Notes under the pieces: generated by a model
Seen by the model: the letters and a program-made list of their open reading frames with translations, nothing else
Database searches by the model: none
What the model was told of the DNA's origin: nothing
In this document: in pieces, positions 1-12,100 of the stretch
How positions within the stretch are numbered: the stretch's first letter is position 1
Layout of the letters: each line of letters starts with the position of its first letter
Position numbers and translations under genes: made by a program
Source of the DNA: Numida meleagris
Taxonomy: Eukaryota; Chordata; Aves; Galliformes; Numididae
DNA: 64,000 nt
Assembly: GCF_002078875.1 (NCBI RefSeq)
Contig: NC_034412.1
Span: 10,144,041-10,208,040 of the forward strand
Reading direction: 5' to 3'

Positions 1-3000
1 CATCTCTCTCTCTGCAGACATGGCTGGGTAAGCTGGACCTCATGGTGGTTTCCAGACTGGACTAAACAAGTCTGAAATGAGAATAATAATTCTTCTGGGG
101 AAGCTTGCTGGCCAGATAACTATGGCCATTCGCTATAACTGTTGCTACACCAGTGGCAGATGTGTGTGAGAGCATGCATGGGGTACTTGGGCACAGATCG
201 AGACTGTAAAATTGAACATTTCTGCATAGGAAACATAAGGAACAAGCAGCCTACCTGGCCGGGAGTGCTGCAGCAGTGCTCAGGTGTCCTGCAACAGGAG
301 CTAAGAGCTGGCTGGCCCAGACATCAGGCAGTGGTGGGTAATGGTGATGCACTCCTGTGGGGAGCATCGGTGGCTGACAGCTGCAGAGTCAGGGCTTAAG
401 CGAAGGGTTTGGAGACTGATCTCCAATTATTGTAGCTTGATGTCTCTTTAAATAAGGTTATTTTACAAGGGGTAGGGGGAGAAAACAGGCAAGGCAGTAG
501 GGAATGGCTGTAAAGAACTGCTGTGATTGTGTGTTTGTTAACAGTTGTGCATTTCCTGCGAGTAATGTGTAGTTTATACAAGATAAGGGAAGAACAACAC
601 TTTCCCCTCAGCTGCTTGAGCAAGAGCGAACCTGATCTGTCAACAGTTGCTTCTCTCCTAACAAAAAACAAAGACTCCCTAATCTGTTGCTATCTCCTTT
701 TTTTCCCCTGTCCCCTGCCAGAGCACTCCGTCCTGTGCTGAGATGCTGGTTTGTGCTGCACCCACATCTTCCTCTAGCTGGAAGGATGGGGCTCGTTTTG
801 CTGCTTGAGACTTAAGTATCTGACTGAAACTCCATTGAACTTTCTTGTGTAACTTTTTTTTTTTTGCAAAATTTCCTTTGAGGAAGGGAATGCACAAAGT
901 GAAGCAGAAATACAGCTTGAACACAGTGCTGCCACTCAGGCAGAAGTGCTGCTGATGGCAGAGACTTGAGCATGGAGCCATGGCTGGGTCAATAAGTGTC
1001 TGCTGACCCACAGTTTTGTACCCAGCAGTGCCCAAGTATCAGCTCAGGCCAGTGGGTTTGCAGGCTCATCAGCTGCCCTACGAATGTTTCTGTCTGCAGG
1101 AGGTTGTTTCCTTTCATCCCTGAGCATTTTTTGCAAAAAGCACCTCACCTTTAAAGAGTTACCAAGGTACAAAAATGTGGGGGAAAATGGACAAAAGGAG
1201 AACCAGGAATAAAATGGAAAGCTTTCTGAATGATAAATGGTCTAGTTGCTTGGTTTCCATCTTGTGTTGTACTCCAACTTCAGGAGGCTTGTCTGCTGGC
1301 TTTGGTGGGAATGTCTTCCCTTCATAGAAGCAGGAGACAGGACTGGGGGGGCTGGATTGTGCAGCTGGTAGGGAGGACATGGAGACCTTGCATCATCTTG
1401 GCTGGAAAGCCGAATCTTTCCAGAGGAGTGTCTTTGCCTTATTAAATGGAGCTCAGCAGCCTGAGGGCAGAGGCCCTGGGGGCTGCGTGTGTCCTTCCTA
1501 AACCAATATTGCACCGCGGTTGTGAAGAGAACTGGTTTTGTTTCACAATTCCTTTCCACCTTCCCTCTCCCTGCTCCCTTCACATAGCGTTATCTCCTGA
1601 CAAGATGCCATTAACTCTCTAATTAGCCCTAGGGGTGTTCTGGAGAGATAACCAGGCTATAGGAGCTCAAATAAGCAGCGTGCGCAGATGTTTACCCAGG
1701 GTCGGAGGGCAGACCTGTTGTGACAGCCGATTGCCTTGGGGAGGGCACGCTCCTTTGGGGAGGGAGAAGCTGATCTGTGCTACAGGCAGACCAGGAGCAG
1801 GGCTCCCCTCCTGCCCGCGGCAAGTCAGTGTCTTTTCCCTGCATTGCAAAATGGGGGAAAATGCAGTTGAAGTCCTTGGAATAAAGGATTTCTTGAGTAG
1901 CGAGTGTGATCAGGGTATGTTTGTAGCTTGATGGCTGTGCATGAGGCTATGTCCAGTTGCTTTAGTTGGTGGTGGGCAGGATCAGCAGCATCTCTTGGGT
2001 GTTCTTTCTTCTGAATTTTGCCTTGCCATAACACTTTTTAAAGGGGAAAGTCCCTGTTTCAGTATGCAGTTTTTTCCTTCCTCACCTCTTCTCTTGGTTT
2101 GAGCAATGAAGACCAGCTGATCACCTCTGCATTGGTATTCAGGAAGGAAGGGTGATTTTTGGTTTTTGCCTGCTGGTATGGTTTGTCATGTGTGTCCCCA
2201 TAAATTCTTCAGTGGAAAAGCTCCCAAAGCTAATTGGCAGAGGCTCAGTTTTGAGCATTCAGCAGTTATTCAGATGGGGGGGGGGGGGGGGGAGTGAACA
2301 CATTCTATTTTTTCCTCCTCCTTCTGTTATCTCAGTCTTAATTTGTAAACATTTCTGAGCTGAGTGGATGTCACAGTCCGTGGTGACGCGGTTGATCCAG
2401 CTGCTATTTTTACAACAGAGCAGAGAGGTCTGAGCAGACTTACTCCCTTTGATCTACAGGAAATTCTGCGTGAGCCACCTAACAAGCAGGCAGGTGTGTG
2501 TATCCCCCTTCCCCTCCAAGAAATTACACAATCTCCAATTAATGCTACAATTAAAGACTTGTGGCAATGATATTTTTAATTGTCATGATTTAGTACAGTT
2601 ACCTTGCATTCAGGAAGGCTTACTGACAACTTGGCCGTGGTACCAGGCAGAGATGCTGGCTCAGACCATGTAGGAGCATGAGGAAAGTGAATTCCAAAGA
2701 AAAACCTGAATGGATGATTTGACTTGGCTGATCCCTCATTCTGGAAACTTAGGGGTCTTATTTGCGTATCACTTTGCTTTTCAGCATACCAGTGGAAGCT
2801 GCAAAGCATTGCTGGGGGCTTTCTGGAGCAATGGAGTCAGACCTGGGAGGATTGCACCTGAAACTTTCAAATCTAACTAGCAATGATTATTTTTGGTTTC
2901 CTAAGGTATTGGAGGTAACTTTCAAATAAAGGCAAGAGAGATTTCCCTTCTCAAGGCTCAGCTGCTTTGCTTTTCTAAGTTCAGTAAGCTAAGCAAAGCT

Positions 3001-6000
3001 TGAGCACCGGGCTTTGCAAAACCTGATGCTTTGGGTTGATTTCTTTATTTCTTTATTTTCTAATTTCTTCTTTTTTTGTGGAAGAGGCAGGATTGAGGGA
3101 AGCTCATTGGACTAAAAGAATAAAGTCAAACCTTGTTGCTCTCGCCTGAATGTGAATAGAAATAATTGATCTTAGCACATGAAAGGAGGGCCTATGTCTC
3201 AAATGGTTTGCTTTCTCTGACTAAGCTGATTGATGCAATAAGATATAACCTCTATCTACAAGGATTGTCTTGCCTATGACTTTAGGCCATCACAGTTGCA
3301 GCAGGACTGATGGTGTTTTCCTTGGAGACCTGTCCAAAAGGCTCAGGTAAATCAGTCCTATTCCTGGGAGGCAAGTGTGCAGTTTGAAGGGGAGTCCTTT
3401 AGCTTTGTGACATCCATTTAGCAATGTACAGTCTGGAGAGTTAAGATTGCCTCTGACAGAATCTTAGATGCTGCCTCATCACTGTTAGCTCGTTGAAGCC
3501 TCATCTATGTTTTAATTTTTTTCCTCTTCAAGAGGAGAGGATCAAATAGGTATGAGGAGCTTTCCTTTTTATTTTTTGGGGGGGGAGGGTGCTGTCTCCT
3601 GCATGCAGCCTAGGAGGTCTGGTGGGTGCTGTTACCTCCTGCCACTCATGCCAGGGTGATGGTGACCTCCTTTGTGGCACCTGGGGATGACTGATCTGCA
3701 AAAGGCCACTTGTCCAGCATCCACTTCAAGATGATTGTACAGGCTGATGCTTCTGAAACACGGAGCCAGGCCGGGGCTGTGTGTACAGAGGGCAGGGATT
3801 TGTGCTGACATGTCAATTTATTCATGCTATATACGTTTCTCCTCATGTTTGACATGCAGATCTCCTTGGATAAACTTCCACATATCTCTGTGTAGTTCAT
3901 CTGGGTGTTGCTTCACCCACAACCACCTCCAGCCACCTGTGGGACAGAAGATAGCAGATACCCAGCACAACAGTGCTGCATTAATGACTTGGAACAGGAG
4001 GAAAAGGAGGATCTTCTGAGTTTCATAGCACAGCTAGCAAGCAGGATTTTTGTAGTGGCTTGCTGAGGTCGGGAGGTGCGTGTGTGTCTTGCCTTTTTCT
4101 GTCCTTCCCCTTCGTAGCTTTTGAACTTGCACATCAGCATCAAAAGCAAACCCTGACGATACTTAGGAGTCAGAATAGCCTGTCATCCAAGGCAGTCCAC
4201 TTCCCCACTGTTAGACAGCCGTGGCTCCACAGGTGACTTGCAGCTTGATGTCCAGCTCTGCAAACTTTGCAGGGGTGTTGCAGAGTGACCTGTCTGGTTA
4301 ACGGTGCTGAGGCTGCTCCCTGCAAGCCTCGCTTATATCTTCAGATTAGCACATGTGTGGTTTTCTGGCTTGTACCCATCTCAGGTGAGATCGCGTAAAT
4401 GCACCGAGCACAGCCTCTGGTGCTGGGAGAAGTGGATAAAAGTGGAGGGGCTGTGGCAGTCTCTTGAGGAGAGGAAACCCGCTCTGTGCTCAGCAGGCTC
4501 TTGCTGGTGGTTCAGGAGCAGTGAGGATGTGTGGGACTCCAGGTGTGCAGGGTTTCTGAAGCTGGGGAGGGTTCCATGCTAATCCCTGTTCTTGGGAGCA
4601 CCTCCTCGTGCTGTGCTCCCCAAGGAGGAATGGGTAACAGGTATGGTAAATGTTTGCAGTCTGTTGCTCAGGTGGCCAGCAGCCCTTTGCTGAGCCATAC
4701 TAGCAGGGTTAGAGCTAAATGAGACAGCTGCATAACTTTGCACACCGAGGAGCTGCTGCAAGGTAGAGAGGGCACTGTGATCCTCTGTTTGCTATGGTGC
4801 TGGTTCCTTTCTGGCTATGGTTTTGTTCCATTTTTATCAGTGCTGGGAAGAAGCTGGTGGAGCTCTCAGTGTCCTCTAATTCAGGGTGGCAGGAAGCCAG
4901 GGATGGCTTCTCCTACTGCCATGTGCTGGCGGAGGCACCTGGGGCTCACAGCAGCACAGCCTGCTTATGCTCATGCCCCTCCTCGTGTGCCTGGAGACAC
5001 TGGGGTTAAAGGGTACCTAAAGGCAAGGGAGATGTGACAGAGAGCAGAAGCAGCTCCCTGGCAGGAGGTATTGGTTGGGCTTGGGTTGCAGCTCTGCTGG
5101 GGACGTCTCTTTCCTTCCCGCTACGGAGGCCCCGTGGGTCACTTGCTCACTGAGGCTCAGTTTTCGTTGTGAACGGCTGCAGCAGTGCGGGTACTTAGCA
5201 ATTAGCCGCTGGTCGGCTTCACAGCAGGTCCTCAAAGTCTGGAGCACCGTCATTAGGCTCGGAAGGCAGGCGGCCGCTCTCTGATCTGGATGTTCGGTTT
5301 CCTCTCTCCCCCCTCCCCGCCCCTTTCCAAAGGTGTTTTGTTTCCCCTCCTCGGATGGAGCGCTCCCCGCTCTTCCCGAAGCGGAGAGGAGCTGCTGCCT
5401 TTTGTTCTCTCCGTGCACCCCACGCGGGGCGAGACGGCGCTGGTGGATCCCACGAGCGGCTCGGGGTGGTCCTGCAGCTCTGCTGCAGCGCTGCCTGCGT
5501 GGGATCCTGGGGCGGGCTGGGGGTTATCTGCTGCCGCAGAGTAAAGTCACGGTGGGGCCGTTTGCAGCAAGCAGACGGGCAGATGGCTTTTCCCACTCTG
5601 AGGTGTCTTTCTGAAATCTCTAGTTGCTGTGGGTGCAGCTTTCGGGTGGGTTTTCACTGAAGATTATCCAGCAGTTTCTCTCATACGTTAACTAAAATCA
5701 TGAGTAAAATCATGAGTCCCTTTGGATGGGTTGCTTTTCTAATTTTAACTGTTTTGTCTATAAGTGATGTTACACGAAAGCTTATTGCAGAATCAGAAGC
5801 AGTTGCAGAGGAGGGGGGAAATGTAGCTGGAGAGCAGCGATGTCCCATGAGTGTAGATGAAAGCACATGGATGACAGAGGTGGGTTATGGTGCATGGAGC
5901 GAGGATTGCTTCTCAGAAAGCCCCTTGTGTGTTTTGTCCAGAAGCAGTGTGCTGCAGCAGCCGGAGGTTTGTCTGTGCTGCTGCCCCGCTGGTCTCAATC

Positions 6001-6244
6001 CCTTCCCGAGCAGTTTGGGCTTTGGTAACAGCCAAGGCTGTGCCTGGAGAAAACATCGGAGTCTTCTAAGAAAATAAATAAATAGAGGCTCTTCAGAGCA
6101 GCTGCTTGGGAGCAGCTTTGCCTTTTGAGTTTCTGAACTTGTAGAAAAGTGACAGGGGAAAGTTGTAGTTTCCTTTCTCTTCTGTTCTTTTCTTTTTTTT
6201 TTTTCCCCTCTGTGTCATTCCCCCTCCTTCCCTTTGCTTTTTAG
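1..6244. other. Non-coding DNA upstream of the deltaN promoter (presumed TA-isoform intron)
   Basis: No exon, RNA gene or recognisable transposon was found. Exon 3 of TAp63 was looked for by its coding frame and is absent. Notable local features are a G17 run (2276-2292), a GC-rich CpG-containing block (about 5250-5560) with a GGGGCGGG Sp1-type box (5509-5516), and a long pyrimidine tract (about 6178-6240) ending in TTTTAG just before the promoter. A 125-codon open frame from 5700 starts with a hydrophobic stretch but has no other support. Confidence 0.7.
2276..2292 (+). repeat. G17 homopolymer
   Basis: There are seventeen consecutive G bases. Such a run is hard to sequence, and its exact length should be treated with caution. 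Confidence 0.9.
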
Positions 6245-6420
6245 AGATTGGTGATAAGGAATTCTAACTACTTAATGAGCTGGGAGAGGCCTCTCTCCAT
6301 TGGAGTGGAGGACTCCAGGTGGCACTTTGACAGATTGGACAGGTAAGGCAGGAGAGCCCCACCTCCTCCTCCTTGCCTATAGTTAGGTATATAAGGGAAA
6401 CTTAAATTATGCAGAGAGGC
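6245..6420 (+). promoter_or_regulatory. TP63: deltaNp63 internal promoter
   Basis: This is the proximal promoter directly before the deltaN exon. Visible elements are three ATTGG motifs (inverted CCAAT, NF-Y type) at 6247-6251, 6299-6303 and 6334-6338; a CAGGTG E-box (6316-6321, the type bound by Snail/ZEB repressors); a CCCCACC plus CTCC-repeat block (about 6357-6373, KLF/Sp/MAZ type); and a TATA box. The 11-base inverted repeat CTCCATTGGAG (6295-6305) surrounds the central CCAAT box. NF-Y and Snail/ZEB control of deltaNp63 has been reported in mammals; use of these sites here is inferred. Confidence 0.8.
6388..6395 (+). promoter_or_regulatory. TP63: TATA box of the deltaN promoter
   Basis: The sequence TATATAAG lies 156 bases before the deltaN ATG. 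The usual 25-31 base spacing places transcription initiation near 6416-6424, where the sequence GCACACTCC contains a plausible initiator A. Confidence 0.75.
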
Positions 6421-6550
6421 ACACTCCGAGTCCTGTTATCTTCCAAGTAGCATCACATATTTTTCAGGGTCTTCTAGGGGGTGGGAGGTGTTTGTCAAAA
6501 TCCTGGAGCCAGAAGAAAGAACAGCAGCATTGATCAATTTGACTGCTAAC
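6421..6550 (+). other. TP63: deltaNp63 5' untranslated region
   Basis: This is the leader between the inferred start site, about 30 bases past the TATA box, and the deltaN ATG. It holds no ATG, so no upstream ORF would compete for initiation. A pyrimidine stretch ending in TTTTCAG (6461-6467) looks like a possible splice acceptor inside the leader, which could allow a TA-promoter transcript to use this exon. The exact start site is not proven. Confidence 0.6.
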
Positions 6551-6592
6551 ATGTTGTACCTGGAAAACAATGCCCAGTCCCAGTATAGCGAG
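6551..6592 (+). CDS. TP63: deltaNp63 first coding exon (14 codons)
   Basis: This short exon encodes residues 1-14, MLYLENNAQSQYSE, the deltaN-specific N-terminus that replaces the TA transactivation domain. It is followed at once by a strong donor (GAG|GTAAGG at 6593) and ends in phase 0, which fits exon 4 starting with CCG. The start ATG has A at -3 (AAC before ATG), a good initiation context, and there is no upstream ATG between the inferred start site (about 6421) and 6551. From memory the human peptide differs only at positions 10 and 12 (T and F there, S and Y here). DeltaN isoforms lack the classical activation domain, maintain basal epithelial cells and can antagonise TA isoforms. Confidence 0.96.
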
Positions 6593-9047
6593 GTAAGGAT
6601 CCTAGGTTTGAGCTGTGATATCTTTAATATATTTTATTTCTAGTGAAATCGTGCAATGTCTTCACCTCCTGTAGTCCCGATGTTAGACATGCAGCATACT
6701 TCTATTTTTCTGAAACTTTGCGCCTTCCAAGTGGCAAATAGGGTTTGCTGAGCTAGATATTGAAATGAGAATGAACTTTGAGCCTTTACATTTGGGACAG
6801 CAAATTGCTTTTGGGAGCCTTGATCAACCAAATATATATATATTAAAAAAATATATGTAGTTTTTTGCATTGGTAAAGCAAGGCAAAGTAGTCGCTTACT
6901 GTGTGCAGTGCATAGAGTTTGCATTCCCGTAGCAGTATGAGCAGTATCTGTGTTGAGTGCGTTTTACCTCATTAACTAGTCTTTTTATTGCCAAAATTGC
7001 TGCTCATTGTTAACAGTGGATCATGATTAGGAAGCAAACCAAAAATTCACTAATTCCCTTCTTTGGTTGTGTGTTTAAGTAATATGCGGAGAGGTTCTCT
7101 GCCGCAGAAGTTGCGTTAGCGTCCACCCCAATAGCTCTTTTACACGGTGCTCTTAATACTTTGCGTCTTGAAGCAGCAGCAAGATACTTTATACAGGCTA
7201 TCCGTAAACACTCTGTGTGAGGATAAATTCTCACACAATGGATGCGACTTTTTGCGCTGTATGGGTGCGAGTGGAACGCAAACTTCAGGTACAGGCTTTT
7301 TTGTTTGTTTTCTACCCAACTAGGTCGATGTTTTTGTAAGGTGGAAGCTGAGTGAATTGCCACATACTGTGCAAATCTTTGAGGAAGTTACCTGGGGTTG
7401 AGGCAGATCTAACAACAATATTGGTTTACATTCCAGTGGAGACAGCAGCTGTGTTGACACTCGCCAGAATGGCGATGCAGCGAAATCTTCTCCGTGTCTG
7501 CGCGCGTGTGTGTGTTCCTGGTGAAAATGCTTCAAGCGCAGGGCATGGGGTGTGGGACCTGCAGCAGACAGAAGCTCAGCCACTTGGAAAAGAAAACAAA
7601 ATAGGAATTGCACGGTGGAGAGCGCAGATAGGGGATGTGATAGCTGGCGAGGAAAAGCCTGTTAAATGTTCGCTTGGGGCTTGTACACCTGGGATGGCGG
7701 TTTGCAACTCAAACTGAAACCTGTGTGTTTTCGAGGTCCCCTGTATTTCAGGGTGTGCAAACACACGGCATGCTCTCGTGCCCAGAAGACACTAATGTGG
7801 TGACTATTTTCTTTTCTTCCAGGTTAATTATAAACTCTTAAATGGGGAGAGAGCACTTCTTGGCGTGTTTGCTTGGCATTATTTGTCTCCTGCTATCTGA
7901 TCAACTTTCGCTGAATAGCAGCGGTGGGGCTATGGAGTCCCCATGGTTGACTTGCTGGGCTCATCTGTCAGAAGCGATGCGCTCGGGAGCGTTTGTGCTC
8001 CGCTTAAATGCCACTCGCCGTAGTGGTAGGGGAGGCTTGTAAAAGGCTTTAGCTCTCGTATTTTTTTTTCTCCTTCTTACATTTGAACTTGATGTGCTGG
8101 CTTTGTTCACTCAGTGAAGCATTGAACGCTGTGGAAAGAAAATGCAATTAGAGCTGACTTGGCTTTATTACTGATATAACAGCCTTTTTAGCAACCCTTT
8201 GTGAGTGAGATGGAGACGTGTGAACTCTCAGTGAGAATGCGTTGGTCCTGATGAACCTTGCTCATCCTAGGCTTGAAAAAAAGTTGTCTGCTTTAGCAAA
8301 AATTAAATAAAAAGAAAAACTTTAAATAAAAGTACCTTTAGCTAGCAGTCTGGTTGTAGAATGGGTTCAATGGGTTGAAATCAGACTTTAAAATGGAGAA
8401 CAGTTGGCTTCCCTCCCACTGAAGCGTATTTCCTTTCCCCTCTTCTACAATGCTGTGCCAGGGAAGCTCGCTGCCTTCCAGCACTGTCTCCTTACAGGTG
8501 CCATCTTCTGCCCGCTCTGCCCTGCAGCCTGAGCCTTGCGCAAGGCCCAGCCAGGCCTGTGTGGCCAGGGTGGCAAGCTCGCACCATGGCCCACGGCCCT
8601 GTGAGGTCTGTGCCCACGAGCATGGTGTCAAATGCCGCAGTGAGATGAGGAGTTGCATCTAAGCAGGCAAAATTTGGTTAAGGGAAGTTGAGAGCAAGGT
8701 TCGAGGAGTCACTTGCAGGCTAAAAGGCTGGAGGTGGAACCTGCCCCAAGCTTTTTTGCAGTTTAATGCAATCCAGCATTTGATCTGGGTTGATTGTAAG
8801 AGCGATTGAGCTCTTTGTTGGCAGAGTGCCGGACTTGGTGGCTCTGGAGATCCTTATATTGGAGTAGATGATGTGAAAAACGGGGATTTGTAGCATTGTC
8901 GGAATGTAGCAGGAATCTTTAGGTCTTGGATGACTCTCCTTCCTTCTTTCTCCATTTGGCAGTTCTAGGTATTGTGCAGAAACATCTGCAAAGGAACATG
9001 CCCAGAATGGGATGCACTTTGTAAACTGGCTGTGCTCCATGAAGAGG

Positions 9048-9180
9048 GTCCTTGGAGGTGTTCAGGAAATGTTTAGATGTGGTACTAGAGGACATGGCTT
9101 AGTGGGCAATGTTGGTGGTAGGCGGACAGTTTGACTGGGTAATCCTAGAGGTCTTTTCCAACCTTAATGATTCTGTGTGT
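9048..9180 (+). mobile_element. CR1 LINE 3' fragment
   Basis: The sequence follows the 3' end of avian CR1: GGAGGTGTTCAGGAAATG, then GGACATGGCTTAGTGGGCAA, TTGGTGGTAGGCGGACAG, and the hallmark GAGGTCTTTTCCAACCTTAA with TGATTCTGTG at the tail. It is a 5'-truncated, non-coding copy, as is typical for CR1, and it points to a bird (or other sauropsid) genome. Confidence 0.85.
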
Positions 9181-12100
9181 AAATCCGTCTGATTTTGTCT
9201 GTGTATCCTGGGTGTTGAAGGGGGAGAATGAGAGCAGTAGAGGGATTCCCATTGGGGACTGATTCTTTTGGAGTTTGACTGAGATGATGTAGAGAGCTTA
9301 ATGTGTTTGCTGAAATCAAATTAAAGCATTGCCAAAAGAATAAACATAACTTCTTCAAACACTGATAAGAAGTGTGCTGTGAATTTTGATCATCTCCTTC
9401 TTCCCCAAGATCTTCCTGCTCTTTGTGAGAGAGAGGCAAATTCAACAATCTCTTTCCATTAAGATTTTTATCGTAGCTTTGGGAGGGGAATGGGGAAATG
9501 AGTTTTATACAAAACCTTTAAAACCTCTCGTGCTCTCCTATTACAGCTTTTTGGCAACATTCCTTCATACTGGAAGTCTAAAAGGCTGTAGTTGAATTGC
9601 TGCAAATATCTTTGATTTAGGGTGAGGATAGCTTGTTCAGAAGGATGGATCTCATGCAGTGTGTATATATAAATAAAAATTTGAACTAATAGTTAAAATG
9701 AGTGTGTTTGACCTGTAGTGCCCTGGGTGTGAGTACTCCTTCTGCGGAAGCAGCCAGGTGGGTCTGTGGGATGGCCTGGAAGGATGTCCTAAAGGAGCTG
9801 GGCCATCTCTGTGAGGCATGAGAAGTGTTCACTGGTGTGGGATGTTGGCATACCAAACATTAGTTTCAGGTTAAGGAATTTAGGAATTGAGATGTTGCTG
9901 GCTTTTGAGTATTAGCTTCTTCAACATGGGATAAAAGTGTGGTTGTAGTTTCATCACCCTTGCTGTCTGAACTTGGCTGTAAACCACCTGAGAGGACAAA
10001 GCTGTGGCCCCTCTGGTGTTGCTTTCTTTGTCTGGTAGTCAGATATGGCATTGGTCACCTCTGCTCTGCCTCACCCTGCTCCGTGGCCATCAGCCAAAGC
10101 TAGACTAAAGGAAGGAATTCTGGGGGGAAGGCCACCTGGTCACTCCCTGGGGAAGCATTGTCCTCCCTTCTCCCTGCGGTCTGGGGGTATCAGGGAGAAA
10201 TGCTCACCTGTCTTTTGTGCCCTGCGTCTCATCCTATTCTGCAGATGAATGTGCTTGGAAGATACTGTATGAAGCCTAATTCTCATGGGACATGTGGGCT
10301 AAGCCTGTCTCTTTCCTGCTCCTATTTGTGAAGATGTCTTGGAGTTCTGCTGCTTCTGATGAGGGAGATGTTAACTCCCAGTGCTTGGGAGGGAACTTCT
10401 TTCAGAGCAGTGGAGGGTTCAGCTAGGAGCACCATGCCTTTTAGTGGCTTCTGAATATTGAAATGATATTAACAACCTGCGTGTTTGGGTGCAGGTCCTC
10501 ATTATGAGCAAGAAATAAGGAGGTGCACCAGGGGTTACATTCTTTAGAGCTGGACACTGACAGAGATGCTTCTTGTCTATTCACCCCTCATTTTTTTTGC
10601 TGTAATTGCACTTAAAGAACTAAGTTTTTTGTCACATGATGTCTTCAGTGCGAGTTTGTGAGATGTGTAGCTTATCCTCAGGCTGCTGAGATCTTCTGTG
10701 GGGATGTAGAGGCCCTGTATAGCCAACCTTTTCCTCTGAGAGGTTCTAAAACCTCAAAGCTTTACATCACAGTAGAAAAGCTAAAGTAGACTTGTATGTG
10801 CCTTATCTTTTTGGAGAGCTGAAGTGGTTGGTCTTCCAGTGAAGAAACTGAAGTAGACTGGAGGTCCAAGGAAGCTGAGACGCCCTTCTTGCCACATGCT
10901 CCCATCTCCCTGCCGGCTGAAACAGGACCACTTGACAGAGGAAACATGGGGAAGGGCAAGAGCTGAATCTGTCTCACACAAGGGTATAATCACTTGCTAT
11001 CAGAGGAGGTTTGTCATGTCACGGGTGGTCTTCTGTTTTGTAATGTGATACATAAAGGTTGGGTGATAGCAGCGCTGATAGTGGAACTAACATGATCCTG
11101 TGTAGGGCAGTGAATTGGGACTGTTACTTGAAAAAATTCTCCTATCTTTAGGCAGAGGGTCCAGGCTGGCCCTCCACAGTCACGGACTGTGGGTATAGCT
11201 CAGAGATAAATGATTGTAAACTGCATGTGGGTGGAATAATTGAATGAGATTGTTCTTTAGAAGACAGAAATGAAACCTGATGGTGTTCTGTCTGCACAGC
11301 TTCAACTCCTGAGTGTGCAGACTCATACATCTGCAGAAACTAGGGTAGTCCGTGTGCAAACAGTTATTGCTCAGTAACACATACTGTGGTTTGCACAGTA
11401 ATGCAGTCGTACTGGATATCAGATTGTAAAATGGAGATGCAGTTTCTATTACTCTGTGCTTAAAATGAGGACGAGCGTTGGGGAAGATATTTTTGCAGTT
11501 GGCAAATTATTGGTTTGCTTCACTTGGTAAGAACCTAATGCTAAATACTTTCTGTAGTAAAAAATACATATATATACAATGTAAACTGGTGTTCCACATG
11601 AAAAAAATGAAGAGGAGCGGCCACTGAAGTGTGAGGGTGGTTTATTTTTTTGAATTGGTGGTTGTAACTGGTGGTCCATTTTTTTAACTTGTGGGGTGTT
11701 CTGTTGTTGGTTTTGTTTGGTTTGTCACCAACAACTGAATTCTCTGAATTTCTTCTAGTACAAGCCCAGCTATTTTACTGTCCTGTTCCATGGCTTCCTT
11801 AGGAGTGTTTTTCTCCTTTCTTTTTGCTTTGTCTTTTTAAAATTTTAAAGTAATGGTTTTACGTGAAATTGCTCAGGGACAGGAGAAAAAAGAAAAGCAC
11901 AGCAAAACAGCAGAAGGTAGCTTTGTCTGCCTCTCAACTATGTTCCTACCCATCTGGTGGCAGCCTTTTGGGTTACATCTGCCAAGCTATGCCTAGCAGA
12001 AGAGTTTTTCCAGTCATGGCCATGTTTTACATGTTACAGAAGCACAAGTTTCCATTAGGAAGACATGGCATCCACAACAGGAAAGCCATGGATGTGGGAT

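Noticed and set aside
1..6244. Possible TAp63 exon 3
   Set aside because: Searched for the TA exon coding frame ending in phase 0 before the deltaN promoter. None seen, so it must lie upstream of the window.
8994..9003. Perfect single half-site GAACATGCCC near a CR1
   Set aside because: A lone 10-base match is expected more than ten times per window by chance, and no partner half-site lies within 13 bases.
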